A stretch of DNA of 64,000 nt from the NCBI GenBank assembly GCA_022495005.1, contig JAGYXB010001363.1:124001-188000 (forward strand). Direction: 5' to 3'. Shown one piece after another: positions 47,101 through 60,566 of the stretch (position 1 is the first letter of the stretch; each line of letters starts with the position of its first letter). The notes beneath the pieces were generated by a model. The model had not been told where the DNA came from. It saw only the letters and a list, made by a program, of their open reading frames with translations, and did not search any database. Source of the stretch: Rhyacophila brunnea. Taxonomy: Eukaryota > Arthropoda > Insecta > Trichoptera > Rhyacophilidae. Position numbers and translations under genes: made by a program.

Positions 47101-50100
47101 AATTAAATTTATAATCGATAACTCTTAATGTTTGCTTTGTTAAATTTTTTATTTTGTCCATGTTTTTTTTATATTACAGGCGATATATATGTAGGTATAT
47201 CGGAAAGAGAAAGCAACGGCAACACCGAAGTCGGCCTACGAAGAAAATCCATTCCATGAAAAATTCTTCAAATATCAAAATATAAAATACACAATGATTA
47301 ATAATAATAATTTTTAAAACAAGTGTTCATGTAATTAAGTACAGTGAAAATACGGAAAAGCTATTTCATGTTATTTATCTCTTTACCATAACAATATTAA
47401 AGTTTGAATACATTTAATGATACTTGCAGACATTGCATAAATAAATATAGTACAGCCAATGTTCGGAAACCGTCTTCTCGATAATAATTTATATAATATT
47501 AAGATTTTAATATTCGAATGTTTGAAACAAATAGGCGATAGAATAATTTTATTTATTGCAATGTCGCAAAGTAAAAATAACACAATCAACTTAATGTTTT
47601 TTTTTTTAATTCCTCACAGATAACACCGAGTGATCGATAGATAGATAGATAGGACACAATTAACCAATTTTGAGGTAGGTAAAAAAAAAAACTCTCCCTC
47701 AAAACTTTTGACAAATAAAGCAATCAAAAAGTTGACGGTATATTATTAAAATATATCCAAACATACAAGTTACTCCGATTGTGTTGACATTACGGATGCC
47801 CCAAAAGTATATATGTAATTTGTTAATTATTTTCTCTTTGCTTTAAAAAAAACATTTTCATTTAGTTATATTGTTTCAGGAGACACCAGATCTCACGCAC
47901 TAACTAAATGGCTACACGGAACAGTGAGTGACTATAATAATGGGGCATCCATGTTTATTTTTAATAGATAAAACAATCTTCATATGTATTAAAACACAAA
48001 AAGAAAAACACTTAATGGGTAATATTATTTTTTTATATTCAACTAAGATCCATATTATTAATATAGAAACATGTTTCAGCACTCTCAAATCAATTGAACT
48101 ATATTAAATTGAATAAGTCATAGAATTTTCATTATCGAAATTGAGTTAAAATTTAAATGTTTTCAATTGATTTTTGGGGTAGTGAAACAAAAATTAATTT
48201 GAAGATAAAATAAAACTATATTTTAAGAGATCAAAAAAAAATAACTCCATTAAAAAGTACAAATATCGTATCGTATTAATAAAAATATCAGTAGGAATCG
48301 TTGATAGTTTTCGAATCTTCAAATTTATTTTGACAGAATTATTAGCATAGCTATTTTGTATGTAAAATGCAGTGGAAAATGCCAAACCAAACATTGAATT
48401 ACATGCCTTTGGTTTCGCATACCTTTCCATGGTAATAATAATAAAAAATAATGTAAGTTGCTTACATAATTAAATTTAAAAAAAAAGCAATTATAAAAAA
48501 AATCCACCATCTCTAAAATTTACTTATTAGATTTGTGACTTGCTATGATGTTTTATTATTTTATGAATGCTTTTTTTTGTAAATAATAAAAGGCAATCAG
48601 AAGAAGTGTGCAAGCTGTCATTCTAAAAATATGTTAAAAGAAAAATATTACAAAAAAAACATTCAATCAAAACGTGTCAATACAAAATAATTCTAATTAA
48701 ATAAATAAATAAAAAAAATAGCAAAGTGGTAAAATGGAGACAATCTCAATTATATTTTGAGAGTTGGGTCTCGATAAGCTCGGCTTCGCCTGATTCAAAA
48801 TGAAAACAATCTCCGCCTGGAATTTTGTTTTTTATTTTTTTATTATTTTGAAGCAGGGAACTCAAAGCATTGAGTATTATGTTAAATAAAAATAGTGAAC
48901 AAAAATACAACTGGAAAGCGGTAAATAAAGAAAAAAAACATTAGCTTACATGCTCCATAGGTTGTAAAGTGTGCTATAATACAAAAAAAAAATAATTATG
49001 GAATTCATATAGATAAAATGTCTTTCTTGGAAAATACACAGGATTTTTTAAAAAATCAATCTTTATTACTATCAATTATTATTATTAATTTATAGAACAG
49101 TCAGAGGATAAAGGTAAAAAAAAAAGATACAAAAAAACATTTGAAATTACATATTACAAGTTGAGAAAGAAAAATAATAAATATTTTATCAAACCAATGT
49201 AAAATCTCCCTTCAATTAACTGTCGTATTTCAATGTTCAATGGTTTAGTCACAAGACAATATTCGATGATGAAAGTTATATGAAAAGTCGGTTCACCGGT
49301 CAGTCGGTCATTGTTTTGTCAATTATATCAAAGGGAATTTAGGTACACATATTGTATGACGAATGAAAAAAAAACTTGAAGATTTTTCAATCGTTTAGTA
49401 GCCACGGTCAAAAAATATGATGAAATTTAAAAATTGTGCAGTGTTTTTTTCTCGATGACGTTTAAACCATTCAAAATTAGATATTCATTGAAGATTTCCT
49501 GGTACATTAGTTTGGCCCTGCATAACATGTTTTTAAATAATAAATATTTTCATCATAATCATTATAAAAATATGGTAATAATTAATAATAATAATATATA
49601 TATCAAGTTTTTATTCAAACATATTAGCTGTAAAACATTTATATTTATTTTTGACATTCCTATTGTACAATAAAACAAATCTAATAGTGAATATGTTAAA
49701 AAAATAAGTGTACATAAAAAAAATATCTATATAATAATAAATAATTATTGACATAGATAATAATACATAAGTGAATACAATATGTAGGATGTATCTAAGC
49801 ATACTACTAATTCATCCAAGAAAGGCATTTGCTCTATCGAAATTGTTACAGAAGGGAGGAGGCACTACGAGGCGAGGCAGAGTGATGTGTCAAAATAATA
49901 ATTAATAATAAATCATCTCCAAATAAAAATATAATAAATTAAAAATAATCGTAAATTTCAACATAAAAACCTCTCGGTCCGGCATCTTTCGCAGTGCGTT
50001 ACGAAACAAAAGGCTGCAAAGGCAATCGAAGAACAAAATAAATCATACAACAATAAAAAACGACGCCCATAACAAATACTATAAAGAAATGTTTTATTCA

Positions 50101-53100
50101 GTGAAACTGTTTATAGATTTCACAGATATACTTTAGGAGATATATTTTTAAGACAGAATATTTCATCAAAAAATCGTATATTTCACGATAAAAATTAATT
50201 CACTACTGAAGATTTTGGGAAAAAATATTTATTACAGAAATTAGCTTGTGTTTTATTTCACATTTAATATATTGTACTGTCCAATTTTGAATAGTTAATA
50301 ATGAATGCCGAAATAAAAATCTAAGTAAAATTAACATAAATAACGTAACCTAGATAAGATGCACAAGACCAACCAACATAAAGCAATAATCTCATGCAGA
50401 ATACAATATAAAATATATATTAATAACGTAACGTATCAATTAAACAATTAATAAAAATGCATTGTGCCTTAAAATAGAAACATAAAATAAAAATATAAAA
50501 CAAAACTAATTTTCGTTCTCGATAAAGGCGTGGTCATGCGAAGGTGTACTATATTAGTTAACAAACAACCTATTGTAAGTTATCAATATAATAAAAATTA
50601 AATAATTATCGTAACATAACCGTAACCGAATGTCAATAAAAATTAAAAACATGTAAGTAAAATAGGCATGTCCATATAAATTGCTTCATTTAGAAATTTC
50701 CCGTATTTCAACAAAAATGTTAAAAGGTACCCCCAAATGCCATAAGAATCTTAATAGTTTTTGACAAACGGGCATATCCCACTAATTTTGAAGTTGTTTT
50801 GAAACACAGTTATTAATCAAAAAAATAATAAAAACATCTATTTTACTTCCCCCCCCCCCCCCTTTCACTATTATTATGTATTTAAAATTACATATGTTTC
50901 TTAATTCGAAACTGATGATAAAAAAAAAAATGAATGGTCAGAGGATCTACTCATTACCATATATTATATAAGTCACATTAGCAAAATCAAAAACCATATT
51001 TCATTAAACTGATGACTTTAGTAAAATAGCAATATTTAGTAGAATACAAGACACCAATTTTGTTTACTTGACAACCTTAGAGAAAGGCAAATGAGCCGTT
51101 TCAATTGACATACCTATTTGATACTGCAATTTGGAAGACAATTGGGTAGTTTTACGAAAATTCACATAAATTTGAAATAAGCATTAACTTTCACCGAGTT
51201 TTGTTATGTTACTCACACCGGTACGGATGAGTAAAATATTTCGTAAAAATAATCCAATGTCTTCGAATACTTTCTTAAAACTAGGATAACAACAGTCCAT
51301 AGTAAATAAACAGGCGTCAGGCTGTCAATTTTTCCAGCGGGCATAGGTGGAAAAATCGGCAATATCAAATCTATTCCACGAGTCGTGTCAAATAACATTT
51401 ATTGTTAAATAATTCAATTCGACCCATTCACAGCAATAACCAAAAAACAAAATACTCATTATATTTCATACGGATAGTATAATACTAAACAAGGTTTTGT
51501 ATAAGTTACTTACTGGCAAAGCAACTTTTACAAAAGAAATAATAAGAGCATGTATTTTTTAAATATTAAATTCTATTAAACATTTGACTGTTTATTGCTG
51601 TGAAAGGATAATGATGAGGATAATGGATACATGACCGGGAAAAATTCACATCTGACACTGTCAAGATATTAATGTAGTGAACACCATCGTTTTATTGATT
51701 TAATAATATTGTAAATTAATTCAAATAAGTGAATGGTGAAAAAAAGTAAACACACAAATAAATATAATATAGACGTTCCAGTAATAATTATTATTTTCTC
51801 AAAAAAATAATATTATTTATTGTTCAATGAATACTTCCTATAAACATTCCACAGGTATATGTTTCCTTATTAATACTTTGGACGCGGAAGACGCACACGG
51901 TGCGTAATGACCAGGCGGCCGATCGATGTAATTAACGTGCATTTTAAAGGGGGCAATTAAAATCTCATTAAGTCTTCAGCAGCGAAAGCGTTAAGCAGAA
52001 TAATTATCGATAATTGAAAACCATTTTTTATAATACCTAGGAATAATATAGAAAATAATCACACACAGGAGAAATGTTGCATTACAACAGGACAGGACGT
52101 TGATAAAGAAAATCTCTAATGGAAATAATATTATTGCACTCTGCAAGCTATGACGGATTGTCTACGGTCCGATTGTGTAATTGGCAACACGCGCCCCCTG
52201 TCTGATGTATGTATATAATTTTTTTTATTTATTTAATATTTAAAACAGCAAAATCCCAGCAACCATCGCACTGTATACTGTAAACGAACTGTGTGAAAAT
52301 ATATAAATATATATTTTAGGTAAAAATATACTTTTAATAATATATAATAAACCCATCTACAAATCAAAAACACACTTTCAAAAATAAAATGTATATATAT
52401 ATATATAAATTTATATTCATCACAGTGGAAACTGTACGAAACGATTTTTATGAAAAAAATTTGCAATTTTACTGGAAAATTATTTTATAAAACTTCATAA
52501 AGAACGGATAACCAATTAGATAGATTAATTTCGTATTTGACCATTTTCCACTGAAATATATTCCAGCCCAACATTGAAATGTGAAAACTCCATCAATTTT
52601 GTGTTGAATAACCAAAATATACTTTATTAATAAAATTATTATATCGATTTAAAAACGAGTTTTCAAATGTCCTTGTTCAACATGGCATATAATATGTATA
52701 TACGTGTTTGTTATTAATAAAAACATTGATTTATTAGATTATGTTAGTAGATATTTATAATACGAGATGAGTAAAATCAAATCGGTCAAAACTTTTAATT
52801 ATAATATAGTTTGTGACATTCGATTGATTGTAAACACCTCACGTCTGTGATTTGTTGTTGAAAACATCCAAATTTAACTGTTTGCATACAAACAATCAAA
52901 ATTGAATTTCTCGGACGGTCAAATCAAATGGTTCTTTATTGACTAAAGAAAATTTTAATTCAGTATACACATTTTTAATAGAATATCAAATTTTAATAAC
53001 GCATATCTCATACACTGTATGAAGCAAATATTATTGCGTTCTAAAGATTCCATTAGTTTTGACCAAATAAGCACATCATTTTTATCATGCACCAATACCC

Positions 53101-56100
53101 ATACCCTCATTAAAAACCACATGTGTTGTTGAATTTTGACGATAGTTCCATGAGATTTCAAAAATATTATTAAAATTAGCTGTTATTTTTTTATGCAGAA
53201 TGATAAAATAAATTTAATTATTTATGGGGTATCTGTCTTTGAAACCCTGCATTGCTATTAATTGTCCAATTTCACTGAAAATTTATTTTTAAATCAGCTT
53301 TATTATAAAATTTATAGTCTTTTCAACATAGAGGCACAAACATTTTAGACTCGAGTACATTTAATTAAGTAATAATCAAATTGGATTTTAGCTATTGTCA
53401 TATTAATTTAACCAAATTTACTTGACTCAACCAACAATACAAGTGTTGAATGGTTTCTGAAATTTATTAGAGTATTATAAAAGTCGAAATGTGCAGGATA
53501 AAGGTAAGATTTTTTATAAATTAAAAGCAAAGTGGCCCTTAATGACAATTGCAATATTTTGTATCACGTCAACTAAAATAATACTCGATAAATTAAAATT
53601 CGGTCGCCAACACACATGGTTCGGTAGAATGGTAAGTTTTATAATTAGTATTGTTCATATCATAATGTTACATATTGTTTGCAATCACCCATTCAAAATG
53701 AACGCAGTAGGACAATGTTCAACAAAACAATGTTCTTCTGCCGTTTTTTATTCTTTGTTATAAATGAAAATTGGAAAGACAGAGAGACACGGTACTGTCA
53801 AGAGGGCGTACCTGTACCTATATAAGTAGTTTAATCGAGAAATTTTCAACTAATACTTCAGTCGGATTTATAATTTTTTTTAAATTTTAGTTATTAAAAT
53901 ACAATATCTTGTCTTTGCAGTTTTCAAATATAAAACATTAAACAAGACTATTTTCGATAATAATTACGCATGAAAGGATTTTAAATAATCCTTTGCTGTG
54001 TTATTTATAAATAAATCTAAGCGTTCCACTTTAAAGAAATCAGATAAAAATATTAACAGATGTGACAGATTCAAAAAATAAATAAGTATACAAACTTGTT
54101 TTGTCAACTGTTTTCAGTGAACCCGTCTCAAAATTCTTATCTTAACGTATATTAATTGCTAGAATGGTTCATCGTCAGCACGATGTACTGTTTTTGGCGG
54201 CGCTACCCAAGATGCAGATGGCAATGGTGAATTCGAATTACCAGGAATCAGAAAAAAAAGAATTACTCACGAAAGAATCAAACAGATGGACTTTGAATGT
54301 TTATTTTGAGCGTTCAACGTTTCAATAATAGTGTGGTATGATAATATAAAGTTCAATTGAAAAGAAAATGACATCCTGTTGGCTTGTTTAAATATTGCCC
54401 CGCAAGTAAAATAAACCGTGGCACAATTATGTGCGTTCACGAATCCGTACCGCACAAAAGAGTTACAATGAAAAGGAGGAGGGGTACATTCGTGAGCATG
54501 ATGTCACCGCTGAGGCCATATAATTCATAATGACAAACTTAATAATTCGGTTCCTGTCGCGTATACGTCACGCAATATTTTTATCTGTATCAAAAATGGA
54601 ACATGGAAATAAAAAATTAGCGGTGTAAAGAAATGATACCAACAAAAAATAAAAAAGGACAAACTCTGACTTCTATTTATACAATAAATTTTGAATGAAC
54701 GACAATCTTTTTACTTTGCAAAAGAGAATACTAAACTAAATTACTATTGTCATTCACTTCCTGTACTCAATTCATAGGGTCAGAGTTTGCGGCAGTCAGT
54801 TTCAAATGTTACCATTCAATACAATATATAATTGAACAAGCTATATTATGAAAAATAATCTACATTGAACTCCTTTTCAATGGCAACATTTAAAACGTAA
54901 CTGAGGATTTATTTAAGAGCCTACAACCAAAAAATTAAACGAGGGGGTCAATAATCGAAAATGAATTCAATCAAAACGTATTTACAATGAAAATATATAG
55001 TTTTATGATATTAGAAATATGCACAAGACAATATTATTCACAGTATTTTTTTGTTTTAAATATTATGAATTGTGGAAATATATTAATCTCTTGAAAAACA
55101 CTTGAATGCTGCAGTAATACGTATGCCACCTTGACACCGTTCTAAAAATGTTTTCCAGTTTTATACAACAAATGACGACGATATTAAACTAAAGCACAGT
55201 CCAGAACAACCACGACATCTTCCTTTTGACATTTATTTAATTTACAATTCAGCCAGATTATCATAAAGTTGTATTTTAATGAAATGGCAATGAACAAACT
55301 ATACTTTTTATCTACCATTTAATATTCACAACATATAGCTATTTTTGAACACAAATGTCTTTCGTTTACATAGTAAGCTTTGTCAGGTTTGCAAAGAAAC
55401 ATTAATTGTTCTATTAAAAAATAAATGTCATATGTAGTAATTACCATGATAGTAATAACTATGATAGATAATTTTCGTAAAATTATCATGAATTACCACT
55501 AATTAAATGGTATTGGGAGAGCGTCAGGCTTATAATTTGGGTCACGGGTTCGCTATTCCCTAATCCGCTAATCCCAGATCTATTTTTTTTTTTTCAATTT
55601 GTGTTTGGACCCAATAAGTTGAGTAGGTACCTAACATCCATTTTTTGTAAAAAAAAAAAAAAAATTGTCAATACAACCTCCACTATGTGGAGTCCCCCCA
55701 TATGATGTTTTTAGAAAAAAAAAAAGATGAACTCTTTGAAAAGCTCTATAGCTATTATTATATTTGTAACTTAGATAAAAGATGTGATTTGTCTAGAATA
55801 CCTTTACAGGTAGGTGAAGGTGTTCAAGTTTAATATTGCCATATTAAAATATAAATTATTCATTTCCAATTATTGACAAATTAATGGAGGGGGTGAGTCG
55901 AAAATTATATTATGTTCACGGGACAACATAAATCTAACCATTCCAATAACATTTGAATAATTTTCGGCCGCCCGTTTTGGATTAATCCGCGTCCCCCTCG
56001 GCGTGTTAAAAATTAAAAACAAAATAAAAAATAAAACAAGCAAAGTCAGCCATACCAAAAGAATAAATTAATAATTAAAATGAAAAGTAAATATAATTCT

Positions 56101-58562
56101 AAATAAAAAAATGTTCACTTAAAAACACCAAGACATTTAGAATCGTATTTAAACAAGTTATTTTGCTATGCCCGACATTTCTTTCATAAACTATTTGCAC
56201 CCGGCGACCAAAGATAGCTTTCCGCCTTTCAAATAATGTTGTCATGATAAATAATTAATGTAAAATTGATCCTGTCTCCGCATGCGTAAATAGCCGTCTT
56301 AGTTTTCAACGCGACGTTGAAGGAACTCATGCACAGGAATAATGGCTAAATTGTAGCTCAAGAATTTTTTAATGGAAAATATATTTGATTATAGATTTTA
56401 CCCGACAGATATATCAGTTAATTATAATTAAAACCACGAAAATATCAACATGACAGTATTATGAAATTTATAGTCTTGACATTACGCACAGGTGTACCAA
56501 ATATTTTTTATTAAAGAAATACCAACCACCTTAACAAATTAATGTGTATGTCATTCAAATACATGAATATTTATCACATGTACATAAATATATATATATA
56601 TTTATTTGTATCTATGTGTTTTGATTGCTCGATGTGTCAGAAAAATAATGTACACATGTAATATTTATATATATATATTTATAGCATCTCACACTTTCAT
56701 GATTTTTTTTATTAGGAGACTAATTACGTTGGACATAATCCTTTGTGGGAGGCGGATGGCAGCATCACTCCGACCAATCAGGCCACACCTGCTGTAAGGA
56801 ACACAACACACTGCATACATATAATAAAAAACAGAAAACTCGACAATGTAATGTGACCGAGCCAACGATGAGAGGGTGAAACCTCTTTATAACAAACCAT
56901 AACCAATAAAAACCTCTGTATTGTGAAGCCAGTATCAATATTTAAATATAGAACTGTGATGGTTATTGACTTTATGGCTACCATGTGAGAGTGAGATTGA
57001 AATTGAGAGATTCTCTTCAATTATTAATTTTATTAGTTACTAAATTTTCATAATATCCTTCAGGATACGATATTTATTTTTCGAATTCATTAGAAAATAA
57101 TCATGTTTATACTTACCTGCCACAACAATATCTGTTATGCATTGTTAATTTAAAAATTTTCGAATAAAGAAATATATAATTTTCATAGGGGATATACCAT
57201 AGAGAAAACAAAATAAATAAATAAGAAAAAATATTAAATATACTTAATTGAAATTTGATTTTAATTGATTTGCATAGTTTACCATAAGTGATATAATCTA
57301 GGTATGGTCTTATTTATGAAAATATAAAATCATGTATGACGCAAAACGCATTGGTGATATTTTGATTAGGTGTTCAAAAACCATAAAATATCCTGATGTA
57401 AGAATATTTCTATAGTTCTTAATGAAAAAGGATGAAATATTTCCGTGTAAAATTATTGTTTGAATATAAAAAGCTGCCGGATTGTTGTTACAAATATCAA
57501 GGAATTAGAATATTGTAAGATTTATTTCTTGTAAAAAAATGGTTACATTGAGTACTTATTAGAAAAACGTTCAAAACCTTCAGAAAAATGGGTGTTTTGC
57601 CAAAAATAATAAATAATCTAGGAATTGTCAATAACTTGAAATTAATAATGTCACACTGCATCGAAATTAATTAAGTAATAGTTTATGCAGTTAACATTAG
57701 ATGTATTATTAGTTATGGATTTTATCTCATAAGAAAATAAGACATAATTTTTTTTAATTTTGAATTATTTAAATGACAGCAAAGGACAATGATTGCTATA
57801 AAATATTAATATCAGCTCAGAAATAGGTAAGTTTAGAGACTAGTGGCTAGAAATTGAAATCATAATAAATAATCAATACCCACTGACTGAGCAGAAATAA
57901 TTTCAATTTTCTGTAGAGCGAGTGTATTTGAGAAAAATTATGATCGGCAGCAAGCCATTCATATTATAGCAATACAAGAGACATTAAAAGAGTGGCCAAT
58001 ATGCAAAAACCATTTAGAAATGTGAAAGGAAATAATTTCAAATCACAATGACAAGACCATTACAACCAAACGAAAAAAAAATGTAAATCGCCAATTCTGT
58101 GTTTGGCAAAGATCACCTACACTTATCTGAATTGCCAAAAGCTTAGAAATAGTTTCTCTGGGCTGGTACCTGCCAAAAATAGACTAAAAAGTTAATTTTT
58201 AAGCATATTCGAAGTCGAAAAATTGACCGAAAAGCGGCATCCATTTTGAATTTGTAACACAGAAATTCAGGTATTGATTTTGCGCGGTAACAATTTCATA
58301 CAATTCGAAGGGTTTAGATTTTCTGCTGTGTCCATTTAAATAGTTGTGAAAATCTTTAATTATAATGCACAACTTCTACTTAGCAAAGATTAGCCAAAGA
58401 AAGAATGACGTTAGACAAAATGTCAAAATTGTGTTGGGCGTTATACGCGTATTCATATTTCGAAAATAAAACCTTATACAGCAAGTAAATTGTAAAATCT
58501 AGACCTCGGGCCGATGGGGAATATAATTAATATGTACACTGTATACCTTTCTTGTCAGCCAT
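38052..58562 (-). CDS. Dazap2: DAZAP2-like proline-rich protein, complete (6 coding exons)
   Basis: Small Pro/Tyr/Gly-rich adaptor of the DAZAP2 (PRTB) family; the vertebrate protein binds WW-domain ubiquitin ligases and functions in stress signalling and stress granules. On the minus strand 58562-58547, 46403-46308, 41365-41244, 40670-40521, 40162-40049 and 38120-38052 join in frame to 567 bases, 188 residues plus TAG (human DAZAP2 is 168). It begins MADKKV; a PPSY motif (a PPxY WW ligand) lies at residues 59-62; the tyrosine-rich middle reads YPGYIGYPVQYYPYYPS; GFEAGARFDG and the terminal QKKGSFLAGSAEGGYTFW match the DAZAP2 signature (DAGARF, QRKGNFF-GGSDGGYTIW). Convergent with Sin3A; the first intron is 12.1 kb. 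The only ambiguity is a donor choice in exon 2. No membrane segment or signal peptide is evident. Confidence 0.92.
38379..38630 (+). other. Unassigned 83-codon open frame in DAZAP2 intron 5
   Basis: The frame reads GVDCFDFEEIKTEIVGRHLN, then ATQKTVKSRVVEIDWTENRI and looks protein-like, with a donor-like TCA|GTAAGT near its end. ACGGGGTTTTACTG at 38650-38663 just after resembles a pogo/Tigger end. I do not recognise the protein; it may be a transposon fragment or an exon remnant. Confidence 0.3.
40049..40162 (-). CDS. Dazap2: DAZAP2-like exon 5
   Basis: Acceptor TTTCAG|AAT, donor CAG|GTAAAG, exactly 38 codons, phase 0. It encodes NGFEAGARFDGVSQPLLPPA, then PPGVPPSPAQLAAMAGHQ, equivalent to GGYDAGARF...PPPPPGCPPNAAQLAVMQG in human DAZAP2. 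Confidence 0.94.
40521..40670 (-). CDS. Dazap2: DAZAP2-like exon 4, Tyr/Pro-rich
   Basis: Acceptor GTGCAG|ATG, donor CCT|GTGAGT, exactly 50 codons, phase 0. Tyrosine-, proline- and alanine-rich (AAAGYPGYIGYPVQYYPYYP). Confidence 0.92.
41244..41365 (-). CDS. Dazap2: DAZAP2-like exon 3 with PPSY motif
   Basis: Acceptor TTGACAG|TT, donor CAG|GTTAGT, phase 1 in and phase 0 out. It encodes PGGAPYGVFPASAAGQLYAP, then PPSYDQALAAHHPQINLGQQ. The PPxY is the WW-domain ligand conserved at the matching place in vertebrate DAZAP2 (PPAY). Confidence 0.92.
41658..41893 (-). mobile_element. tRNA-derived SINE, copy 1
   Basis: Minus orientation. The tRNA-like head carries a box B GGTTCGAATCC (41853-41843) inside GGGTCCCAGGTTCGAATCCT. 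The body has GACCTAATAGGTTGAGCAAG and GTGGCTGACATCCATTTCTC, then the hairpin CCTCCACTCTGTGGAGG (41724-41708) and an A-tail (T-run 41658-41674). Head truncated at its 5' end. Confidence 0.9.
41897..42093 (+). repeat. Long imperfect hairpin with A-tail next to SINE
   Basis: 41897-41936 (TTCTTACATTGCC to GTGTTAGTG) pairs with 41972-42008 (CACTAACAC to GACAATGCAAGAA), with an inner AGCAT/ATGCT stem in the loop, then about 70 bases and an A-run at 42081-42093. It resembles the end of a second small retroelement head-to-head with the SINE; no protein. Confidence 0.6.
46308..46403 (-). CDS. Dazap2: DAZAP2-like exon 2
   Basis: Acceptor TTTGCAG|TC, phase 1 in and out. It encodes SPPLGAFPGAPPQPQGPFLP and APPHQAAPQYG. 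Two donors six bases apart both keep frame: GAG|GTCAGT (end 46308, preferred) and CAGT|GTAAGG (end 46302), which would add two residues. Confidence 0.85.
54160..54250 (-). other. Short unassigned protein-like stretch
   Basis: The minus frame reads IPGNSNSPLPSASWVAPPKT, then VHRADDEPF and a stop. Composition resembles a real protein C-terminus, but no acceptor precedes it and no family is recognised. Confidence 0.2.
55507..55725 (+). mobile_element. tRNA-derived SINE, copy 3 (degraded)
   Basis: Plus orientation. Head with a box B-like GGGTTCGCTATTCC (about 55546), body GACCCAATAAGTTGAG and CCTAACATCCATTTTT, hairpin CCTCCACTATGTGGAGT at 55677-55693, A-tail to 55725. Same family as copies at 41.7 and 62.9 kb. 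Confidence 0.8.
58547..58562 (-). CDS. Dazap2: DAZAP2-like exon 1: 16-base coding start
   Basis: ATGGCTGACAAGAAAG then donor GTATAC. It contributes MADKK plus one base; with exon 2 this gives MADKKVSPPLGAF. The start is chosen because it is the only ATG close behind a CCAAT promoter whose donor phase (1) fits exon 2. The 5' UTR runs upstream from 58563. Confidence 0.75.
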
Positions 58563-58740
58563 TTCACTGAATTTGATAAAGAACAAGCACGACTTCACAG
58601 TTACTGCAGAAAGCTGCGTTTGTCAAAAAGATGGATGCAAAATTTAAAGCGATTGTCTTTTTACCATGTTCGTGTGATTATTGAGAATATGTAGCTATTT
58701 GATTGGCTAAAATATCAGAACGAATTGCCATTGGTCGGCC
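58563..58740 (-). promoter_or_regulatory. DAZAP2-like promoter with two CCAAT boxes
   Basis: Read on the minus strand, GACCAATGG (CCAAT at 58734-58730) and AGCCAATCA (CCAAT at 58706-58702) stand 28 bases apart, about 140-170 bases before the ATG, with TGATGTCA (CRE-like) just upstream. No TATA box is obvious. The transcription start is not defined. Confidence 0.5.
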
Positions 58741-59339
58741 TCTGACATCATTTGTACAATATAAAAAGAACAATCCACAAATACGGCTACAAAAATATTT
58801 ACAAACTGTATACGGCCAGTAATGTGTTATTTATCATTGATTTTATGAAAACTTTCGAAAATAATCGTAATTTTGTCCTAACGAACACACAAACAACAAC
58901 ACAACACAACCTTGACTATTTTAACATGTACAGTAAGTACATATTTTTTTCAGCTATTGCATTGAAAATTATTATTAAACAATGCGAAAAAATAGTTTTG
59001 GATGATTGGCCACCAACGTTTTTGCAATAACGAATAATAAAAATACGTACCTACCTATAAATTGTACGCTCTGTTATTTATATCAGGGTGCGATCACTGT
59101 AATATTAATAATTTTAATATAATACACCTACTTTTTTATATTATCAGCTATTCAGGATGCAGTCTTGATAATGACGTCACAGCCAAAATAGTACCTAACT
59201 AACAAAATAGCATCCCCCCTCAACCGTTTTTTGGGGTGGATTGCTTATTAGTGTGAATGGTTTATTTGAGAAATTATTAAAAAAAAAAGAGAATTATTTA
59301 TACCTACCTACCGATATTGTTACCTACTTCAGAATAGAT

Positions 59340-59440
59340 TTTTTAGAGATGAGTTCATCCTGAGAATGGTCTCTGTAATGAGCTCGAAATGTTGAGGAAA
59401 AAAGAAGGTAGAACACGCAGTGACAACTCAAAAATTTATT
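59340..59440 (+). other. Possible Penelope-like element tail
   Basis: CATCCTGAGAATGGTCTCTG, GAGCTCGAAATGTTGAGG and ACACGCAGTGACAAC resemble the end segment of Penelope-like elements (CATCCTGA...CGAAAxGTTG). Similarity by motif only. Confidence 0.25.
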
Positions 59441-60026
59441 AGGTATGTTAACAAACAAGTCTCAAATATTATAACAATTTGACATTTTGATAATAATATA
59501 AATATACCTTTCCTGCCTTTATATCAGCAAATTAATAATTATTATTTAATATTTAAGCTTCTTAAGGCTATACTTTGGCTGGGGCACGGTCTAAAACGAT
59601 CGTGACTGCGACGCGGAGATTGTGCAAATGACGCGTGCAGAACAAAACATAATTTGTCATAAAAAGTCAACATGCGTCCATTTAATGTTATGTTTATTGT
59701 TCTATTACTAATAATAATAATATTTTTATTGACATGTTTTCTTTTTCAAGTAAATGGGTAACGTTTTTTAGTCATCTTTACACGATTTAAGAATTAATTC
59801 CCCCGTCACCATCACAAAACAAATTGATGTATTCACAGCTCGACTTTCGCTCTCCGATTGCCAGCCAGTCCGAAATTTCGTCGCACCTATAGTTGAAAAT
59901 TATTTGTCGTTTAACTGAAGTACCATCTTAAGTGAAAATTAATTAACAGATACGATGGCAAGACAATACAATACTGGCCACTTATATTCGTTTAACAATA
60001 TTATTTTGTACAACATCTCCCATGAT

Positions 60027-60566
60027 CATGGCCCCCACGTCCTGGAACGGGCCCTCAGACCTGGATCTATGACGGACCCCTCTACCAATCGCTAAGGTTA
60101 ATGACAGTGTGATTTTCTACAGTAGTGATACCGAAGTGGTTTCCACGGTACCCCAGAGTTAAGTGTATTCCGTGTATTTTTAGCGATTTTTAAATAAATC
60201 CAGTTGATTTATTGAGTTGTCGGCACTTAGCATATTTTGAAGCACTGATCGCGACTTCCTTTTGTCGTAGCCAAGTAACATGCAACCCTTCGCCACATTG
60301 GATAAAAAGCCATTTTGTAAGTTAGAAAACACAGTTAAAATATTTATAAAGTAAAATTCTACACATTATCATTTAATTATGACAATCATCATATCAAATT
60401 ACATTGGACAGCTTCGTATTTTTAAATGTTAATCATTAAGGAAAATCCGCAGGCGACTCTTTTTACTATAAGAGCAAATTTGTGGTTTTTCTCACTTATT
60501 TGGTTAACCCGACATGCCGGGCCCCCAAGCTAGAGCCTTGTCAGCCCTCCCTTTGTAGGGGCCATG
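60027..60566 (+). mobile_element. hAT MITE family A, complete copy
   Basis: Starts CATGGCCCCCACGTCCTGG and ends TTTGTAGGGGCCATG, with perfect 8-base duplication CCCATGAT at 60019-60026 and 60567-60574. Shares CAATCGCTAAGGTTAATGAC and other blocks with the copy at 18.5 kb. Non-coding. Confidence 0.92.

Larger units (their letters stand above)
46404..58546. other. DAZAP2-like intron 1 (12.1 kb)
   Basis: Very AT-rich. It holds a GATA microsatellite (47636-47652), a run of 14 C (50849-50862), AT-dinucleotide tracts (about 52391, 56587), SINE copy 3 and a possible peptide-coding stretch at 54.2 kb. I see no other gene. Confidence 0.5.

Noticed and set aside
47636..47652. GATA repeat as a regulatory cluster
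   Set aside because: A simple microsatellite of four units with no other promoter signal nearby.
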